From Desulfonema limicola (lineage in GTDB: Bacteria > Desulfobacterota > Desulfobacteria > Desulfobacterales > Desulfosalsimonadaceae), in the NCBI GenBank assembly GCA_020722245.1, contig DYLE01000120.1, positions 1 to 7,462 of the forward strand: a DNA stretch of 7,462 nucleotides, given 5' to 3'. Below, piece after piece: positions 1 to 6,423 of this stretch (within the stretch, counting starts at the first letter, position 1; each line of letters opens with the position of its first letter). Below the pieces are notes generated by a model. That model did no database searches, was not told the origin of the DNA, and saw nothing but the letters and a program-made list of their open reading frames with translations. The position numbers were made by a program, and so were the translations under genes.

Positions 1-71
1 CCGAGGGGCGGAATCGAACCACCGACACAGGGATTTTCAGTCCCCTGCTCTACCGACTGAGCTACCTCGGC
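1..71 (-). tRNA. tRNA-Phe (GAA), 3' end cut by window start
   Basis: Read on the minus strand, the sequence folds as a full tRNA cloverleaf. The acceptor arm begins GCCGAGG at position 71. The D-arm carries the usual TAGCTC...GAGC. The anticodon stem GGGGA/TCCCT encloses the loop CTGAAAA, giving anticodon GAA at 38-36. The T-arm is GGTGG-TTCGATT-CCGCC. Only six bases of the 3' acceptor strand (CCTCGG) fall inside the window. The last paired base, the discriminator and any encoded CCA lie to the left. The anticodon plus the overall likeness to bacterial tRNA-Phe makes the identity secure. It lies 30 bp downstream of rsmE on the same strand, and it has its own promoter (86-115). Confidence 0.97.
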
Positions 72-85
72 GAAAATTACCCGTT

Positions 86-115
86 CTCATATGAAAATCC
101 TCTATTCCCTGTCAA
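86..115 (-). promoter_or_regulatory. sigma70-type promoter of tRNA-Phe, overlapping the rsmE 3' end
   Basis: On the minus strand a perfect -35 TTGACA (115-110) is followed by an 18-bp spacer and a -10 TATGAG (91-86; 4 of 6 consensus bases). Transcription would start near position 79-80, about 8 nt before the mature tRNA 5' end at 71. That is a typical short leader for a stable RNA gene. The -35 box lies inside the last codons of rsmE (stop codon at 104-102), so the tRNA need not depend on rsmE transcription. The call rests on motif match and on position just ahead of the tRNA. Confidence 0.7.
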
Positions 116-872
116 GAGTTTTTTGCCCCATATCTCCATACAGGTATTGAATCAGGGCGCATGCCGAGATCGCGGCGGTTTCCGCCCTTAAAATGCGGGG
201 GCCGAGGGATGCACTGATAAACCCGGCGGATTTTGCAAGGCTGATCTCCGCCTCGCTGAACCCTCCCTCCGGTCCGAGAAGGATAAAAACCTTGGACGGC
301 CGCTTCGTGTGAGGATCAAGACAGTGATGAAGGAGGGCGGACTCCTTCTCCCAGAATATGAGTTTCAGGTCCGCATCCTTTTCGGCATAAACCGCGTCCT
401 GAAGCGCGAGCGGCGGCAAAATCTCAGGAGGCAGCGCCCTGTTGCATTGTTTGATCGCCTCCCTGGCGATCGTGTTCCATCTTTTCAGCCGTTCGGCCAG
501 TCTTTTTTCATCGGGTCGGGGAAGGGCATGCTCGGTAAAAACAGCCCGCCATTTTGAGATGCCCAGTTCGGTGAGGTGCCTGACCAGAACATCCATTTTT
601 TTTTCTTTTAGAAATCCCTGGGCCACCGTAATCTTTAGCGGCGATTCTGCTTTTGCCAGGTACCTGCGAAGAATGGCGACACTCACATGATCATTGGAAA
701 GATCCTCAAGCGCGGCCTCATATTCGTACCCGGATCCGTCCACCAGAAGAACCCGGTCTCCAGGCTGTAACCGCAGCACCCGTTTGATATGCCGGGCCTC
801 CTGTCCGCAAATCCTCGGAGAGGGTTTATGGGTTTCTTCATGAGCAATAAAAAACCTTCTCACTGCTTTCAC
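102..872 (-). CDS. rsmE: 16S rRNA (uracil(1498)-N3)-methyltransferase RsmE
   Basis: A 256-residue protein of normal family length (E. coli RsmE is about 243). RsmE methylates N3 of U1498 in helix 44 of 16S rRNA, using S-adenosylmethionine, on the assembled 30S subunit. The N-terminal PUA-like RNA-binding part (about residues 1-75) has the family pattern ARHIKRVLRLQPGD...DGSG. The C-terminal SPOUT/trefoil-knot SAM-binding part (about 78-245) shows the TELG segment at 101-104, LLGPEGGFSEAE at 198-209 and LGPRILRAETA at 223-233, the knot signature of the family. The start is GTG at 872, preceded by AGG with a 6-nt gap; a second GTG at 863 would remove only three residues. A good promoter lies just upstream (903-931), so the gene appears to be transcribed on its own, with the tRNA following. 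No key motif is missing. Confidence 0.96.
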   Translation of the reverse strand: MKAVRRFFIAHEETHKPSPRICGQEARHIKRVLRLQPGDRVLLVDGSGYEYEAALEDLSNDHVSVAILRRYLAKAESPLKITVAQGFLKEKKMDVLVRHLTELGISKWRAVFTEHALPRPDEKRLAERLKRWNTIAREAIKQCNRALPPEILPPLALQDAVYAEKDADLKLIFWEKESALLHHCLDPHTKRPSKVFILLGPEGGFSEAEISLAKSAGFISASLGPRILRAETAAISACALIQYLYGDMGQKTLDRE

Positions 873-902
873 CGTTTACCTGTTAAAATTTTGCAGCAAA
901 TT

Positions 903-931
903 AATCTATCTTTTCGGCGGCATCCTGTAAA
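903..931 (-). promoter_or_regulatory. candidate sigma70 promoter of rsmE
   Basis: Minus strand: -35 TTTACA (931-926; 5 of 6 consensus), exactly 17 bp spacer, -10 TAGATT (908-903; 4 of 6). The predicted start near 897 gives a leader of about 25 nt before the GTG start of rsmE at 872, with the AGG ribosome-binding core at 881-879 inside it. Spacing and placement both fit. It is a motif match only. Confidence 0.55.
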
Positions 932-1045
932 CCCTTTTTATATCCGATGTCCTTTCGAGTTTTTCTTGACACTTCAGGGGCGGTATGATACGCAAACAAT
1001 GAAATATTTTGGTAATTATCTATATCCGGACAGGTTGTGTGGTCC

Positions 1046-1053
1046 GGGAAGGG
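1046..1053 (+). promoter_or_regulatory. ribosome binding site fixing the start of the acidic protein gene
   Basis: The purine run GGGAAGGG lies 9 nt before the ATG at 1063. Other in-frame starts are less likely. ATG 1054 abuts the run, ATG 1057 is only 3 nt away, and TTG 1009 has no purine-rich sequence at a workable distance. Choosing 1063 also gives a protein that begins MAQDQDQDK with its acidic character from the first residues. Confidence 0.6.
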
Positions 1054-1062
1054 ATGATGAAG

Positions 1063-1698
1063 ATGGCGCAAGATCAAGACCAGGATAAAAACGATCAGGA
1101 GAAGGGGGGTCTTGAAGAAGGCCCGGCTGAGACCCATGCCAGCGAAGATTCAGGCATCATCGAATTATCTGATATCGCCATCGGCATCGGCCCTGAAGAC
1201 GACACGATCATCGAGCTGACCGAAGAGGTTATCGATAAATCCCTGAGCGGGATCACCGGCGCAACCCGGGAGAGTACCGATGCGGAAGAGGCCGTTCTTG
1301 ATCTCTCTGAAGTGGAAGCCGGTGCAACGGCCCTGAGGTCTGAACAGGAAGAACTGCTTGCGGATGCAGAGGATTCGGGGACGAAAGCGCCGGCCGCGGC
1401 ATCCAAAGCCGGGGGCCCCGATATCGATGACCAGATCACTGAGGAACTCGACACCTATTTCGGGACTGAAGAAGACGTGACGTATGAAGAGGCAGTGCCC
1501 GAGGATATAACCGCCGCCGGGCTTCGGGAGGACACCGGGGGGTTGTTCGAGCTGTCTGCAACCCGGCTGGAGGAAGCGATTGATCGCATCATCAAAAAAA
1601 GGATCGCCGACAGGATTGACAAGATTTACGCCGAGGTGTTAAACCTCTCCAACGAGATACGCAGCCTCAGGGAGCGTCTTGCGGCCGGAAAGGATTGA
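1063..1698 (+). CDS. unrecognised acidic, mostly disordered protein with a C-terminal amphipathic helix
   Basis: I do not recognise a named family. From ATG 1063 the product has 211 residues. Residues 1-160 are very rich in Glu, Asp, Ala and Gly with few aromatics, so they are probably disordered. A short motif of the form [IVL]-[ILF]-[ED]-L-[ST] recurs: IIELSDIA (32-39), IIELTEEV (49-56), VLDLSEVE (78-85) and, at the start of the tail, LFELSATR (161-168). The tail (about 163-205) changes character: LEEAIDRIIKKRIADRIDKI is basic and amphipathic, and it continues into a likely coiled-coil helix ending LRERLAAGKD. There is no signal peptide or membrane segment, so a cytosolic location is expected. 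The architecture (acidic linker with short hydrophobic motifs plus a terminal oligomerising helix) resembles scaffold or adaptor proteins. PopZ has a comparable layout, but I see no clear sequence homology to it. The gene stands alone between a divergent rsmE and a strong terminator. The gene call is firm; function is unknown. Confidence 0.8.
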   Translation: MAQDQDQDKNDQEKGGLEEGPAETHASEDSGIIELSDIAIGIGPEDDTIIELTEEVIDKSLSGITGATRESTDAEEAVLDLSEVEAGATALRSEQEELLADAEDSGTKAPAAASKAGGPDIDDQITEELDTYFGTEEDVTYEEAVPEDITAAGLREDTGGLFELSATRLEEAIDRIIKKRIADRIDKIYAEVLNLSNEIRSLRERLAAGKD

Positions 1699-1747
1699 CG
1701 GATCAGCCGGCCGGCAAAGAGGTCCTAAAAACTTCAGATCAGGGTTT

Positions 1748-1783
1748 AAAATGGGGGTTAAGCAGGTTAATCCCCATTTTTTT
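1748..1783 (+). terminator. strong intrinsic terminator between the acidic protein gene and valS
   Basis: A 14-bp stem pairs AAAATGGGGGTTAA (1748-1761) with TTAATCCCCATTTT (1767-1780), with one G-T wobble and a 5-nt loop GCAGG. It is followed by more T, giving seven consecutive T residues at 1777-1783. The A-rich left flank gives the hairpin some ability to terminate on the other strand too. It sits 50 nt after the stop codon of the acidic protein gene and only 38 nt before the valS start, which leaves little room for a separate valS promoter. Confidence 0.9.
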
Positions 1784-1821
1784 CATTTAACGCTTCGGCA
1801 GCAATACAAAGGGACATAACG

Positions 1822-4488
1822 ATGGATACGATGCTTGATAAGGGGTATGAGCCGCATGGCGTGGAACAGCGGTGGTACCGGTACTGGGAGGAAAACCACC
1901 TGTTTTCAGCCTTGGAGAAGGAAAACACGCACAAACCCTATTCCATCGTGATCCCTCCGCCCAATGTCACCGGGGTTCTGCACATGGGGCATTCCCTTAA
2001 CATCACGCTTCAGGATATCCTGTGCCGATATCGGCGGCTTCGAGGAGACAACGTGTTATGGATGCCGGGCACGGATCATGCCGGAATCGCCACCCAGAAC
2101 GTCGTGGAAAAAAACCTTGCGGCAAAGGGGATCAACCGCCATCAGCTGGGCCGTGAAAAATTTGTCGAGGCGGTGTGGGAATGGCGTCGGAAATACGGCG
2201 ACGCCATCATCAACCAGCTCAAAACCATCGGCGCATCCTGCGACTGGCAGCGGGAGCGGTTTACCATGGATGAGGGTCTGTCCCGGGCGGTTCGAAAGGT
2301 CTTTGTTCAGCTTTATGAAGAGGGGTTAATTTATAAGGGAAATTATATCATCAACTGGTGCCCGCGCTGCATGACCGCCCTGGCGGACCTGGAGGTGGAA
2401 TACGAGGAACAGATCGGCCGTCTCTATCATATCCGGTATCCGCTGGCCGATGGAGGCCGCGGGCTTGTGGTCGCCACCACCCGTCCGGAAACCATGCTGG
2501 GGGACACCGCTGTGGCGGTACATCCCGAGGATGATCGCTATAAAGGGATGATTGGAAAACAATTGATCCTGCCGCTGGTCGGAAGGACGCTTCCGGTCAT
2601 CGGAGAACGGTATGTGGATGTGGCGTTCGGCACGGGCGCCCTGAAAGTCACGCCAGCCCATGACCCCAATGATTTTGAAATCGGGCAGCTGCATCAACTT
2701 CCAAGCCTTAAGGTGATCGGGGATGATGCTCGAATGACCCAGGAAGCCGGCAAATACGCGGGGCTTGACCGGTTTAAATGCCGGGAGGCCGTGGTCGCGG
2801 ACCTTAAGGCCGAAGGCCTGCTGGAAAAAATCGAGGACTACCGCCACAGCGTGGGACACTGCTACCGATGCGCCACCGTGGTGGAACCCAACCTGTCAAA
2901 GCAGTGGTTTGTTCGGACCGGCCCGCTTGCCGAAAAGGCCATATCCGCCGTCAGCACCGGAAGGACCCGGATCATCCCCGAGAAATGGAAAAACGATTAT
3001 GACAAGTGGATGGCAAATATCCGCGACTGGTGCATCTCGCGCCAGATCTGGTGGGGCCATCCCATTCCGGCCTGGACCTGCTCGTCCTGCAATCAGGTTA
3101 TCGTCGCCATGGAGCGGCCTTCAGCCTGTCCCTTTTGCAAGGCCGATCACCTGATTCAGGATCCGGATGTGCTGGACACCTGGTTCAGCTCCGCCCTCTG
3201 GCCGTTTTCCACCATGGGGTGGCCGGACCAGACCCCATTGCTCAAACAGTTTTATCCGACCTCGGTGCTGGTCACCGGGTTTGACATCCTTTTTTTCTGG
3301 GTCGCTCGAATGATGATGATGGGGCTGCACTTCATGGACGAGGTGCCGTTTCATGATGTCTATGTTCACGCCCTGGTGCGGGATGAAAGCGGAATAAAAA
3401 TGAGCAAATCATCCGGCAACGTGATCGATCCCCGGGATGTCATCAAAAAATACGGCACCGACGCATTGAGGTTCACCCTGGCGGCGTTTGCCGCCCAGGG
3501 AAGGGACATCAAGCTGTCTGAAAAGCGGATTGAGGGGTACCGGAATTTTATCAACAAACTCTGGAACGCCGCCCGTTTTTCCCTGATGCATCTCTCCGAG
3601 CCTTGTCCTCTGGCCAGCCCGGACGCCCTTTCTTTGCCGGACCGGTGGATCCTCTCCAGGCTGAGAACCGTCACTGAAGCTGTCGCCAGCGCCCTGGATA
3701 CCTACCGCTTCAATGACGCCGCAGCAGAGGTCTACCGGTTTGTCTGGCATGAGTTCTGCGACTGGTACCTTGAATTGATAAAACCGGCCCTTTACGGCAA
3801 GAAGGGGGAATCCGTGAAAAAAACGGCACTGGGGGTGCTGTGGCGGGTTCTTCGCGATACCCTTGTCCTGCTTCACCCATTTATCCCCTTTGTGACCGAA
3901 GAGATCTGGCATAAGCTTCCCGGCACCGAGGGATCCATCATGAAGGCCGTGTTCCCTTCCGATAATTCCGATTATGGGTCAATCCCTGCGGATACAGCAG
4001 CGGAAGCGGAGATGGAATTGATCATGGGGGTGATCAACGGGATTCGAAATGTGCGCAGCGAGATGAATATCGCGCCTTCCCTGCCGCTTGCCGTGCATGT
4101 TCAGTCCGAGGATGCGAATACCCGGCGAATTGTGGAACAGAACCGGGATTTTATCATCAACCTGGCCAGGCTGGATTCCTTGCGGGTCGAGGGCGCCGGG
4201 GAGAAGCCCAGGGCTTCCGGTACAGCCATCGCCGGACAGGCGGTGGTATCGGTTCTCCTGAAAGGGGTTATCGATTTTGCCCAGGAGGCCCTGCGGCTGG
4301 AAAGGGAGATTGAAAAGCTTGATCTGGAGATCGCAAAGTTTTCACAAAAACTATCCAACCCGGATTTTATGAACAAGGCGCCCGAGCAGATCATTAAAAA
4401 AACAAGGCTCCAGCACCAGGCCGGGGTGGAGAAAAAAGATAAGTTAACGGCCAGCCTAACTAAAATCAGGGCATACCGCACCGAGTGA
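1822..4488 (+). CDS. valS: valyl-tRNA synthetase ValRS
   Basis: An 888-residue class Ia aminoacyl-tRNA synthetase, normal length for bacterial ValRS. It charges tRNA-Val with valine and hydrolyses mischarged threonyl-tRNA in its editing (CP1) domain. The ATP-binding HIGH motif is HMGH at 54-57, after PPNVTG; the KMSKS motif is intact at 526-530. The editing domain carries TTRPET at 219-224 and GTGALKVTPAHDPNDFEIG further on. Four CxxC pairs (180/183, 347/350, 420/423, 436/439) could hold two zinc ions, as in Thermus-type ValRS. DTWFSSALWP follows, then the anticodon-binding helical domain (about 610-760) and a C-terminal coiled-coil arm (about 813-888) that grips the tRNA in this family. The ATG at 1822 is preceded by AAAGGGA with a 7-nt gap; the next ATG at 1831 would be too far from it. 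The gene is followed after 3 nt by nadC, so the two are almost certainly cotranscribed. Confidence 0.98.
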   Translation: MDTMLDKGYEPHGVEQRWYRYWEENHLFSALEKENTHKPYSIVIPPPNVTGVLHMGHSLNITLQDILCRYRRLRGDNVLWMPGTDHAGIATQNVVEKNLAAKGINRHQLGREKFVEAVWEWRRKYGDAIINQLKTIGASCDWQRERFTMDEGLSRAVRKVFVQLYEEGLIYKGNYIINWCPRCMTALADLEVEYEEQIGRLYHIRYPLADGGRGLVVATTRPETMLGDTAVAVHPEDDRYKGMIGKQLILPLVGRTLPVIGERYVDVAFGTGALKVTPAHDPNDFEIGQLHQLPSLKVIGDDARMTQEAGKYAGLDRFKCREAVVADLKAEGLLEKIEDYRHSVGHCYRCATVVEPNLSKQWFVRTGPLAEKAISAVSTGRTRIIPEKWKNDYDKWMANIRDWCISRQIWWGHPIPAWTCSSCNQVIVAMERPSACPFCKADHLIQDPDVLDTWFSSALWPFSTMGWPDQTPLLKQFYPTSVLVTGFDILFFWVARMMMMGLHFMDEVPFHDVYVHALVRDESGIKMSKSSGNVIDPRDVIKKYGTDALRFTLAAFAAQGRDIKLSEKRIEGYRNFINKLWNAARFSLMHLSEPCPLASPDALSLPDRWILSRLRTVTEAVASALDTYRFNDAAAEVYRFVWHEFCDWYLELIKPALYGKKGESVKKTALGVLWRVLRDTLVLLHPFIPFVTEEIWHKLPGTEGSIMKAVFPSDNSDYGSIPADTAAEAEMELIMGVINGIRNVRSEMNIAPSLPLAVHVQSEDANTRRIVEQNRDFIINLARLDSLRVEGAGEKPRASGTAIAGQAVVSVLLKGVIDFAQEALRLEREIEKLDLEIAKFSQKLSNPDFMNKAPEQIIKKTRLQHQAGVEKKDKLTASLTKIRAYRTE

Positions 4489-4491
4489 ATT

Positions 4492-5376
4492 ATGCCATTT
4501 TTAAACACAGGCATCATGCACGGCGGCGTCGACCATCTCATTGATCTGGCCCTCAGCGAGGATATCGGGGCCGGGGATGTGACCACCCGATGCCTTCCCA
4601 AAGGAGAAGCCAAAGGGAAGGGGAGGATCATCGCCAAGGAGGAGATCGTTCTGGCCGGAATGGAAGTGGCCCAGCGGGTGTTTTCAAAGCTGGACCCCTG
4701 CGCTCAGTTTTTATCCGATCTTAAGGATGGGGATGTGGTTTATCCCAAAGGGGGCGTCGCCGAGGTGGTCGCTCCGATGAACGTGCTGCTGATGGCGGAG
4801 CGCACGGCCCTGAATTTTCTTCAACGGATGTCCGGAATCGCCACCCATGTCAGGCGTTATGTAAACAAGATCAACGGCCGAAATGTCCGTCTGGTGGATA
4901 CCCGAAAAACAATCCCCGGCTGGCGGACTCTTGAAAAGTATGCCGTTCGAGTCGGCGGCGCCCATAACCATCGCATGGGGTTATACGACGGGGTGCTGAT
5001 CAAAGACAATCACATTGCGGCCTTCGGCGGAATCCTGCCCGCTGTCAGCCGGATTCGGCAACAGGTTTCTCATCTGATGAAGATTGAGGTGGAAACCTCA
5101 ACCCTGAAGGAGGTCGAGGAGGCCGTTGCGGCGGGCGCGGATATCATCATGCTTGACAACATGAGCCTGGATGAAATTAAAACGGCCGTTTCAATCATCA
5201 ACCGGCGGGCGCTTGTGGAGGTTTCCGGAAGGGTGAATCTCGACAACCTGGCCATGATCGCGGATACCGGCGTGGATATCATTTCCGTCGGCGCCCTGAT
5301 CCATGCGGCGGTTTTTGTGGATATCAGCATGACGATCGAAGGGACATTCGATAGTCCGGCCGCCCCCTTGAAATAA
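4492..5376 (+). CDS. nadC: nicotinate-nucleotide pyrophosphorylase (quinolinate phosphoribosyltransferase)
   Basis: A 294-residue cytosolic enzyme converting quinolinate and PRPP to nicotinate mononucleotide, CO2 and pyrophosphate in de novo NAD synthesis. Family motifs appear in order: LALSEDIGAGDVTT (18-31), AERTALNFLQRMSGIAT (102-118), LVDTRKTIPG (134-143) with the substrate-binding Arg-Lys, the segment 150-175 with GGAHNHRMGLYDGVLIKDNH, KIEVETSTLKE (197-207), DIIMLDNM (217-224), VEVSGRVN (242-249) and DIISVGALIHAA (262-273). The family usually has SGGIN; here it is SGRVN, a mild variation. Length is typical. The start is uncertain: ATG 4492 is 3 nt after the valS stop with a weak ribosome-binding sequence, whereas ATG 4516 has CAGG four bases upstream and would begin MHGGVDHLIDLALSEDIG, close to the usual family N-terminus. 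nadA and nadB are not in the window. Tight spacing to valS implies translational or transcriptional coupling. Confidence 0.96.
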   Translation: MPFLNTGIMHGGVDHLIDLALSEDIGAGDVTTRCLPKGEAKGKGRIIAKEEIVLAGMEVAQRVFSKLDPCAQFLSDLKDGDVVYPKGGVAEVVAPMNVLLMAERTALNFLQRMSGIATHVRRYVNKINGRNVRLVDTRKTIPGWRTLEKYAVRVGGAHNHRMGLYDGVLIKDNHIAAFGGILPAVSRIRQQVSHLMKIEVETSTLKEVEEAVAAGADIIMLDNMSLDEIKTAVSIINRRALVEVSGRVNLDNLAMIADTGVDIISVGALIHAAVFVDISMTIEGTFDSPAAPLK

Positions 5377-5404
5377 CCCCCAGGTCGTATTTCCTGCAGG
5401 TTTT

Positions 5405-6382
5405 ATGATTCCGCTTCGCGATACCATACCTTCCAAAGGCTACCCTCTTGTCAACTACACCCTGATCGGGGTCAATATCCTTGTGTATCTGATTCAGATC
5501 TCACAGGGAAGAGGGATGGAAGCCTTTGTCTACACCTATGGACTGGTGCCTGCCCGTTACTTTGATCCTCAGATCGCCTCCTACTTCAGCTTCGGCCAGC
5601 AGCTCTTTCCCCTGGTTTCCTTCATGTTCCTGCACGGCGGGTTCTGGCATCTTCTCGGCAATATCTGGTTTTTATACATTTTTGGCGATAACGTGGAGGA
5701 TCGGCTGGGGTCTTTTTACTATTTTATTTTTTACCTGTCCGCGGGCCTGGCGTCCGGGCTTCTTCATCTGGCCTTGAACCTTCATTCCACGGTGCCCACC
5801 ATCGGTGCCAGCGGCGCCATCGCGGGCGTTATGGGCGCGTACCTGGCCTTGTATCCGGGCGCAAGGATATTGACCCTGATCCCGGTATTTATCTTTCCCT
5901 GGTTGGTTGAAATGCCGGCGGTTTTTTTCCTCGGGCTGTGGTTTATGATTCAGGTGCTCCATGCGATGGTCGGCGATACGGTCGGAGGGGGAATCGCCTG
6001 GTGGGCGCATATCGGCGGGTTTGTTTTCGGGATGGCATGCATCAGGCTGCTGAACCTCCTTCCTGAGGCTTGGGTCGCGGAAGGGCTCGGCCACGTGACC
6101 GTGAAAAAGAAAAAAACGGACCGCCTGCAGGTCATTCGTCCGGTCGGCCCGGCGGAAGAAGCCCATCTGTATGGGGTGATCCGCATCACTCCATACGAGG
6201 CCGCAGCAGGAACCAAAAAAATGATCAACATCCCATGGGGGTTTTACAACCGCTTTTATAACGTTTTTGTTCCTTCCAACACTCGGGATGGCGCTCTGCT
6301 GCGGTTAAAAGGCCTGGGCCGGCTGACGTCGGACAGCCAAAGAGGGGATCTCTTTCTCAAGGTTCAGATCGAAGACACATGA
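5405..6382 (+). CDS. rhomboid intramembrane serine protease with a C-terminal DnaJ-CTD-like domain
   Basis: A 325-residue membrane protein. The N-terminal part (1-217) is a rhomboid core that cleaves transmembrane substrates within the lipid bilayer. I see six hydrophobic helices, roughly 14-33, 70-94, 102-126, 132-150, 155-188 (broken) and 197-217. The HxxxN motif of helix 2 is H82/N86 in HGGFWHLLGN; the catalytic serine is S136 in GASGAIAG; the catalytic histidine is H202 in WWAHIGG. All match the GlpG-type Ser-His dyad, so the protease should be active. After a basic linker (KKKK at 234-237) comes a soluble tail (about 255-324) resembling the substrate-binding domain of DnaJ/CbpA; it has its own entry. 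With the usual GlpG topology (N and C termini in the cytosol) the tail would be cytosolic. The start ATG follows CAGG with a 4-nt gap and lies 28 nt after nadC, so it is probably the last gene of valS-nadC-rhomboid. The rhomboid call is secure; physiological substrates cannot be read from sequence. Confidence 0.93.
   Translation: MIPLRDTIPSKGYPLVNYTLIGVNILVYLIQISQGRGMEAFVYTYGLVPARYFDPQIASYFSFGQQLFPLVSFMFLHGGFWHLLGNIWFLYIFGDNVEDRLGSFYYFIFYLSAGLASGLLHLALNLHSTVPTIGASGAIAGVMGAYLALYPGARILTLIPVFIFPWLVEMPAVFFLGLWFMIQVLHAMVGDTVGGGIAWWAHIGGFVFGMACIRLLNLLPEAWVAEGLGHVTVKKKKTDRLQVIRPVGPAEEAHLYGVIRITPYEAAAGTKKMINIPWGFYNRFYNVFVPSNTRDGALLRLKGLGRLTSDSQRGDLFLKVQIEDT
6167..6376 (+). other. DnaJ/CbpA C-terminal-domain-like module fused to the rhomboid
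   Basis: Residues about 255-324 of the rhomboid protein follow the order of an Hsp40 C-terminal domain I. The strand and turn YGVIRITPYEAAAGTKKMI resembles the DnaJ pattern 'l.ltleEA..Gt.k.i'. Then come VFVPSNTRDGALLRLKGLG, matching 'V.IPaGv.dGt.lRLkGkG', and RGDLFLKVQI at 313-322, matching 'GDL.v.v.v'. CbpA, for example, has IRLKGQG followed by GDLWLVIHI. There is no J-domain HPD motif and no CxxCxGxG zinc repeats, so the module could bind clients but could not by itself stimulate DnaK. Assignment is by motif recall, not by a profile search. Confidence 0.7.
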
Positions 6383-6423
6383 CAGGATCCCGGGACTGGT
6401 GAAGGGTTTTGAAAAGGAGCCGG

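Noticed and set aside
901..1137. Minus-strand open frame of 78 codons with a membrane-like stretch (LLLIVFILVLIL) just upstream of rsmE
   Set aside because: The hydrophobic run is simply the complement of the Asp/Gln-rich codons at the start of the acidic protein gene. The frame also covers the rsmE promoter and has no convincing ribosome binding site.
1095..1454. Minus-strand open frame of 119 codons, serine-rich
   Set aside because: It is antisense to the acidic protein: Glu, Asp and Ala codons read backwards as Ser, Val and Pro. It matches no known family and has no upstream ribosome binding site.
1699..1821. T-box riboswitch or Val-rich leader peptide controlling valS
   Set aside because: I find no T-box conserved bulge sequence, no specifier loop arrangement, and no short open frame with several Val codons before the hairpin. 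Only the terminator is supported.
3409..3912. Minus-strand frame of 167 codons inside valS
   Set aside because: It is a shadow of the GC-rich valS coding sequence. The plus strand here has intact ValRS motifs including KMSKS, and no signals support a minus-strand gene.
6383..6423. Shared terminator between the convergent rhomboid and REC-GGDEF genes
   Set aside because: TCCCGGGA is a palindrome without room for a loop, and no stem followed by a T-run is present on either strand. The 41 bp hold nothing I can call.
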